In this document: piece after piece, positions 6,576-10,349 of the stretch
Numbering within the stretch: position 1 is the stretch's first letter
Layout of the letters: every line of letters starts with the position of its first letter
DNA from: Gammaproteobacteria bacterium
Lineage (GTDB): Bacteria; Pseudomonadota; Gammaproteobacteria; Methylococcales; UBA2780
Assembly (NCBI GenBank): GCA_003646305.1
Contig: QNFJ01000060.1
Span: 1-10,349 of the forward strand
DNA: 10,349 nucleotides
Reading direction: 5' to 3'
The notes under the pieces: generated by a model
What the model saw: only the letters and a program-made list of their open reading frames with translations
Database searches by the model: none
Told to the model about the DNA's origin: nothing
Translations under genes and position numbers: made by a program

Positions 6576-7739
6576 ATGCATAAGATACTGACTTTCAACA
6601 ATATTGCCGTATCCGGTCTTGAGCGATTTCCACGTGATGCTTATGAGGTTGCTTCGGAAATAGGTCACCCGGAAGCGATTATGTTGCGTTCTCACAAGCT
6701 TTCTGAAAATGAGATTTCTGAGACGGTTCTTGCTGTTGGGCGGGCAGGGGCGGGTGTTAATAATATCCCTGTCGACTATTGCTCAGACCAGGGCATCCCG
6801 GTTTTTAATTCACCTGGTGCCAATGCCAATGCCGTAAAAGAACTTGTCTTGGCCGGTATGTTATTGGCGTGTCGCAATATCTGCCAGGCATGGAATTACA
6901 CGCAAAACCTAGATGGTGATGACAGTGTGCTATCAAAACAGGTTGAGGCGGGTAAAAAAACCTATGTTGGTTTTGAGCTACCTGGAAAAACGCTTGGAAT
7001 TATTGGTCTTGGTGCGATTGGTGTTCAGGTGGCCAATGCAGCGCAGGCACTGGGGATGAATGTGATTGGTTATGATCCATTAATGACTGTTGAGCGGGCG
7101 TGGCAATTGTCGGCATCGGTTGAGCAGGCCAGTAGTATCGATGACCTGCTGACAAAGTCTGACTTTGTCACAATCCATGTTCCTTTAACCGATCAGACGC
7201 GCAACACAATTAGTGCCGATCGTATTAAGTTAATGAAAGACAATGCGGTCGTGCTTAACTTTTCACGCGAAGGAATTGTTGAAACCGAAGCCGTCTGTGA
7301 AGCGCTTGATAACGGGAAATTACACGCATACGTTTGCGACTTTCCTAACAACTATCTCAAAAACCGCGATAAAGTGATTGCACTACCTCACCTGGGTGCA
7401 TCAACCGTCGAGGCGGAAGAGAATTGCGCGATTATGGTGGCGAATCAGCTTCGTGATTTTATTGAGAATGGCAATATCCATAATTCAGTCAACTTTCCTG
7501 GCGTTGTTATGCCGCGGGTGGGCGGGAGTCGTATCTCAATCACTAACCGCAATGTTCCGAATATGGTGGGGCAGATCTCTAACTTTTTAGCCGAAGCGAA
7601 GTTGAATATTATTGATCTTTTGAATCGCTCCAAAGGTGAGCTTGCTTACACGTTAATCGACATTGATTCTGAAGTGAGTGAAGAGACGCTTGCCAAGATT
7701 GGCGAGATTGATGGCGTCCTTCGTGTACGCTCTGTTTAG
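6576..7739 (+). CDS. serA: D-3-phosphoglycerate dehydrogenase, short ACT-domain type
   Basis: Encodes 387 residues. It belongs to the D-2-hydroxyacid dehydrogenase family and most likely oxidises 3-phosphoglycerate to 3-phosphohydroxypyruvate with NAD, the first step of serine synthesis. The substrate-domain motif GRAGAGVNNIP comes first; the Rossmann motif GLGAIG is at 144-149; the catalytic Arg is R231 (NFSREGIV); the catalytic His is H272 (PHLGAST). The usual Glu five residues after the Asp of the DVFPTEP-type loop is absent: the loop reads DFPNNYLK (255-262). A C-terminal ACT domain (about 315-387) keeps Asn in NRNVPNM and LNI, equivalent to serine-contacting positions of E. coli SerA, so feedback by serine is plausible. 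The intervening domain of long SerA forms is lacking, and the whole resembles the short Firmicute/gammaproteobacterial subgroup ending in an AYTLIDID segment. Its place directly after serC supports the function strongly. Confidence 0.93.
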   Translation: MHKILTFNNIAVSGLERFPRDAYEVASEIGHPEAIMLRSHKLSENEISETVLAVGRAGAGVNNIPVDYCSDQGIPVFNSPGANANAVKELVLAGMLLACRNICQAWNYTQNLDGDDSVLSKQVEAGKKTYVGFELPGKTLGIIGLGAIGVQVANAAQALGMNVIGYDPLMTVERAWQLSASVEQASSIDDLLTKSDFVTIHVPLTDQTRNTISADRIKLMKDNAVVLNFSREGIVETEAVCEALDNGKLHAYVCDFPNNYLKNRDKVIALPHLGASTVEAEENCAIMVANQLRDFIENGNIHNSVNFPGVVMPRVGGSRISITNRNVPNMVGQISNFLAEAKLNIIDLLNRSKGELAYTLIDIDSEVSEETLAKIGEIDGVLRVRSV

Positions 7740-7752
7740 ATTAGTTATACGC

Positions 7753-7757
7753 TAGGA
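7753..7757 (+). promoter_or_regulatory. Shine-Dalgarno-like site of pheA
   Basis: TAGGA lies only three bases before the pheA ATG at 7761, closer than ideal. It is the only purine-rich element in the 21 bp between serA and pheA, and the chosen start gives a correctly positioned chorismate mutase domain. Confidence 0.4.
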
Positions 7758-7760
7758 ATA

Positions 7761-8846
7761 ATGGATAAACTACAGTCACTCCCCGAGCTTCGTGATCAAA
7801 TTGATCAATTAGACCAAGAACTTCTTCTTGTAATAAACAGGCGAGCAGGGCTGGCACAGGAAGTTGCTAGAACAAAAATTGCTGCGGGTGAAACGGGTGA
7901 TTTTTATCGGCCTGACCGAGAGGCGGAAGTTTTAAGACGCATCAAATCAATCAATGAAGGGCCGCTAGATGATGAGACGGCTGCGCGCTTTTTTCGGGAG
8001 TTGATGTCAGCCTGCCTTTCTCTCGAGAAGCCGCTAGATGTTGCTTTTCTGGGGCCAGAAGGGACGTTTACCCAAGAAGCTGCGTTAAAGCATTTCGGTC
8101 ATGCAATTACTACCCGGCCCATGGTGGCTATTGGGGACATTTTTCGTGAAGTGGAAAGTGGTGCGGCTCATTATGGTGTTGTTCCTGTTGAGAACTCGAC
8201 CGAAGGGGTGATTGCCCATACATTGGATAGTTTTTTAAGCTCTTCTTTACTCATTTGTGGTGAGGTGGAGCTTCGTATTCATCACAATTTACTGTCTAAA
8301 AATAACAACCTGACTGAGATTGATGAGGTCTTTAGTCATCAGCAGTCCCTGGCACAGTGCAGGGAGTGGCTGGATACTCACCTGCCTAATGCAAAGAGAA
8401 CACCTGTGAGCAGTAACGCCGAAGCGGCCCGAATAGCAGCGAATACAAAAAGTGGGGCTGCTATTGCGGGTAAAGCCGCTAGTGAGCTTTATGATCTTGC
8501 GGTTATTGAGGGAAATATTGAGGATGAGGCTGATAATACAACCCGCTTCCTGATTATTGGCAAACAGGCGCCTGGTGAGACAAGTGATGACAAAACAACA
8601 TTGATTGTCTCCACAGAAAATCGCCCAGGTGCCCTGCATGAGCTTCTGGAAGTATTAGCGAAGGCTGGCATTAGTATGACTAAAATTGAGTCACGCCCAT
8701 CAAGAAGAACACTTTGGGATTATTTGTTTTATATCGATATAGACGGACATCAGGGTAGTCCCCTGATTTCAGAGGCATTGAGCAAGCTTCGAAAGAAAAG
8801 TAGTACATTGAAGATATTAGGCTCGTATCCGCGAGCTGTACTGTAA
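7761..8846 (+). CDS. pheA: Bifunctional chorismate mutase / prephenate dehydratase (P-protein)
   Basis: Encodes 361 residues in three parts. The AroQ-type chorismate mutase domain (about 1-90) has R11, R28 and K39 at the same positions as E. coli PheA, with E54 near the expected active-site Glu. The prephenate dehydratase domain (about 93-272) starts with VAFLGPEGTFTQEAA, includes VPVENSTEGV, and has the catalytic TRF motif at 261-263. The C-terminal ACT domain has ESRP at 310-313, the phenylalanine-binding motif, so allosteric inhibition by phenylalanine is likely. Together these convert chorismate through prephenate to phenylpyruvate in the cytoplasm. It begins 21 bp after serA and is followed by hisC after 11 bp, matching the pheA-hisC-tyrA order of Pseudomonas-type supra-operons. 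The start puts R11 in E. coli register, which supports it. No leader-peptide attenuator is seen in the short upstream gap. Confidence 0.97.
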   Translation: MDKLQSLPELRDQIDQLDQELLLVINRRAGLAQEVARTKIAAGETGDFYRPDREAEVLRRIKSINEGPLDDETAARFFRELMSACLSLEKPLDVAFLGPEGTFTQEAALKHFGHAITTRPMVAIGDIFREVESGAAHYGVVPVENSTEGVIAHTLDSFLSSSLLICGEVELRIHHNLLSKNNNLTEIDEVFSHQQSLAQCREWLDTHLPNAKRTPVSSNAEAARIAANTKSGAAIAGKAASELYDLAVIEGNIEDEADNTTRFLIIGKQAPGETSDDKTTLIVSTENRPGALHELLEVLAKAGISMTKIESRPSRRTLWDYLFYIDIDGHQGSPLISEALSKLRKKSSTLKILGSYPRAVL

Positions 8847-8857
8847 TTGAGCTGTTG

Positions 8858-9979
8858 ATGGAGAAAACAGAAATTATTCAGCTGGCCACGCCAGCGATTC
8901 AAAAGCTGCAGCCTTATCAGCCGGGTAAGCCGATTAGCGAGCTAGAACGTGAGCTCGGTCTAGAGGAAATCATCAAGCTTGCCTCAAACGAAAATCCACT
9001 GGGAACAAACCCAAAAGTGCAGGCGGTTATTCAAGAGAATTTGACTGAACTGACACGATATCCAGATGGCAATGGTTTTGAGCTAAAGAGAGCGCTCGCG
9101 CAGAAACTCAATGTTGATGTGGAGCAGATTACTTTGGGTAATGGCTCAAATGATGTTCTGGACCTGATTGCGCGGACTTTTCTGACAACAGAATCAGAGG
9201 CCCTGTTTTCGGAATATGCTTTTGCTGTTTACCCTATTTCGACACAGGCGGTGGGTGCGATGGCGGCTATTTCTCCGGCGGGCAGAGGCGAGAGCTGGAT
9301 GAAATATGGCCATGATCTAGATGCGATGGCTGCGCGAATTAATGAGAAGACAGGGGTTATTTTTGTCGCGAACCCTAACAATCCGACGGGAACCTGGTTT
9401 GGAAAGCAGCAACTGGAAAGTTTTCTAAATGTGATTCCTTCTCACGTGATTATTGTTCTGGACGAGGCCTATTTTGAATATGTAAAGGACTCAGACTATC
9501 CAGATGCCACTCGCTATTTGGCTCAATATCCAAACCTGATTGTGACAAGAACCTTTTCTAAAGCACATGGTTTAGCGGGGCTGCGCGTTGGTTACTCCCT
9601 GTCAAGTGCGGAAATAGCTGATTTGCTAAATCGAGTGCGTCAACCTTTTAATGTTAATTCGCTAGCATTACTTGCTGCCGAAGTGGCGCTCAATGATGAC
9701 GCCTACCTGGAAGAGACGAGGCGGCTAAATGGCCAGGGCGTTAAGCAGCTCACCGAAGCTTTAACTCAGCAAGGTTTTAACGTTATACCAAGCGCTGGAA
9801 ATTTTATCTGTGTCGATTTTGGAAAACCGGCGATGCCCCTCTATGAAGCGCTACTTAAAAAAGGGGTTATCGTTCGTCCACTGGCTAATTATGGGTTGCC
9901 GAATCACCTGCGTATTTCGATTGGGAGTGAGTATGAAAACCAGTTCTTTATTAACGCATTGGCCTCTCTAGCAACATGA
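8858..9979 (+). CDS. hisC: Histidinol-phosphate / aromatic aminotransferase (HisC2 type)
   Basis: Encodes 373 residues of a PLP-dependent fold type I aminotransferase. The N-terminal IIKLASNENPLG and RYPDGNGFELK segments are typical of HisC. LGNGSNDVLDLI follows, then NPNNPTG (172-178), DEAY (202-205), the PLP lysine K235 in TFSKAHGLAG, and the phosphate-binding Arg R243 in GLRVGY. The family moves an amino group from glutamate to imidazole acetol-phosphate in histidine synthesis, and many members also act on phenylpyruvate, hydroxyphenylpyruvate or prephenate. Lying between pheA and tyrA and apart from other his genes, this copy likely serves aromatic amino acids, perhaps as a second HisC; that is inferred. 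A TTG directly precedes the ATG (8855), but GAG at 8849-8851 is six bases before the ATG, so I chose 8858. The end overlaps tyrA by 4 bp. Confidence 0.95.
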   Translation: MEKTEIIQLATPAIQKLQPYQPGKPISELERELGLEEIIKLASNENPLGTNPKVQAVIQENLTELTRYPDGNGFELKRALAQKLNVDVEQITLGNGSNDVLDLIARTFLTTESEALFSEYAFAVYPISTQAVGAMAAISPAGRGESWMKYGHDLDAMAARINEKTGVIFVANPNNPTGTWFGKQQLESFLNVIPSHVIIVLDEAYFEYVKDSDYPDATRYLAQYPNLIVTRTFSKAHGLAGLRVGYSLSSAEIADLLNRVRQPFNVNSLALLAAEVALNDDAYLEETRRLNGQGVKQLTEALTQQGFNVIPSAGNFICVDFGKPAMPLYEALLKKGVIVRPLANYGLPNHLRISIGSEYENQFFINALASLAT

Positions 9980-10349
9980 TTAGGCATCTTTGTATTATTG
10001 GCGTGGGGCTAATCGGAGGTTCTTTTGCGAGAGCAACTAAAGGGCAGGGGATCTGTGATCGTATAACGGGTGTTGGCAGAAATCTTGAAAACCTTGAAAA
10101 AGCAGTTGAGCTTGGGGTGATTGATGATTTTGATTTTGATATTAAACGTGCAGCAAAAGAGGCTGATTTTGTCTTCATCTCAACACCGGTTGGAAGCTAT
10201 CAATCTATTTTTTCGGAGTTGAAAGCGGTTTGGTCTAGTGATGCGGTTTACACGGATGCAGGAAGCACGAAGCAGAGTGTTGTCGAATCATTAGCGGAGG
10301 TTTTTGGTGAAGTGCCAAGCAATTTCATTCCGGGTCATCCGATAGCTGG
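9976..10349 (+). CDS. tyrA: Prephenate dehydrogenase, N-terminal part cut by window edge
   Basis: The frame starts at ATG 9976, overlapping the hisC stop by four bases (ATGA), and stays open to the right edge: 124 full codons. The N-terminal Rossmann fold has GVGLIGGS (9-16) for the dinucleotide, followed by ADFVFISTPVG (63-73), DAGSTK (94-99) and the start of GHPIAG (from 120), the last carrying the conserved active-site His. This is the TyrA/prephenate dehydrogenase family, which oxidatively decarboxylates prephenate to 4-hydroxyphenylpyruvate, or arogenate to tyrosine. The residues after the second strand (GVGRN, 32-36) show no acidic residue, so cofactor choice cannot be settled. In Pseudomonas the equivalent gene is fused to aroA; whether that holds here is beyond the window. 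The overlap suggests translational coupling with hisC. Confidence 0.93.
   Translation, partial: MIRHLCIIGVGLIGGSFARATKGQGICDRITGVGRNLENLEKAVELGVIDDFDFDIKRAAKEADFVFISTPVGSYQSIFSELKAVWSSDAVYTDAGSTKQSVVESLAEVFGEVPSNFIPGHPIA

Noticed and set aside
8289..8639. Minus-strand 116-codon frame inside pheA
   Set aside because: It is antisense to the prephenate dehydratase domain, and its cysteine-rich, low-order translation looks like a shadow frame.

Overview
This window is ordinary core chromosome from a gammaproteobacterium of moderate GC content (visually about 45 to 48 percent). The evidence is gammaproteobacterial gene content and order: lolA followed directly by rarA, then the conserved gyrA-serC-pheA-hisC-tyrA cluster known from Pseudomonas and relatives. 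The proteins resemble their E. coli, Vibrio or Pseudomonas counterparts closely, and GyrA even keeps E. coli residue numbering at key sites. The genus cannot be fixed from this alone. I see no mobile element, CRISPR array, rRNA, tRNA or horizontally acquired island.

Layout. (1) Positions 1-582, minus strand: the N-terminal 194 residues of a TrmK-family tRNA adenine-N1 methyltransferase, cut by the left edge. (2) Positions 583-724: a divergent promoter region. (3) Positions 725-2679, plus strand: lolA (lipoprotein carrier) and rarA (replication-associated AAA+ ATPase), 17 bp apart. (4) Positions 2680-2874: a 195 bp spacer holding the likely gyrA promoter and a possible 12-codon upstream reading frame whose stop overlaps the gyrA start. 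(5) Positions 2875-10349, plus strand: gyrA, serC, serA, pheA, hisC and tyrA (cut by the right edge). Spacing is tight (3, 32, 20 and 11 bp, then a 4 bp overlap) with no visible terminator, so these six genes are probably one supra-operon.

How the genes work together. SerA and SerC catalyse the first two steps of serine synthesis from 3-phosphoglycerate. PheA turns chorismate into phenylpyruvate, TyrA oxidises prephenate toward tyrosine, and the HisC-type aminotransferase can serve histidine and probably the last transamination in Phe/Tyr synthesis. GyrA heads the cluster. The less usual points are the short ACT-type serA lying between serC and pheA, the apparent lack of the usual catalytic glutamate in that SerA, and the small reading frame coupled to gyrA. 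I found no convincing undescribed multi-gene system.
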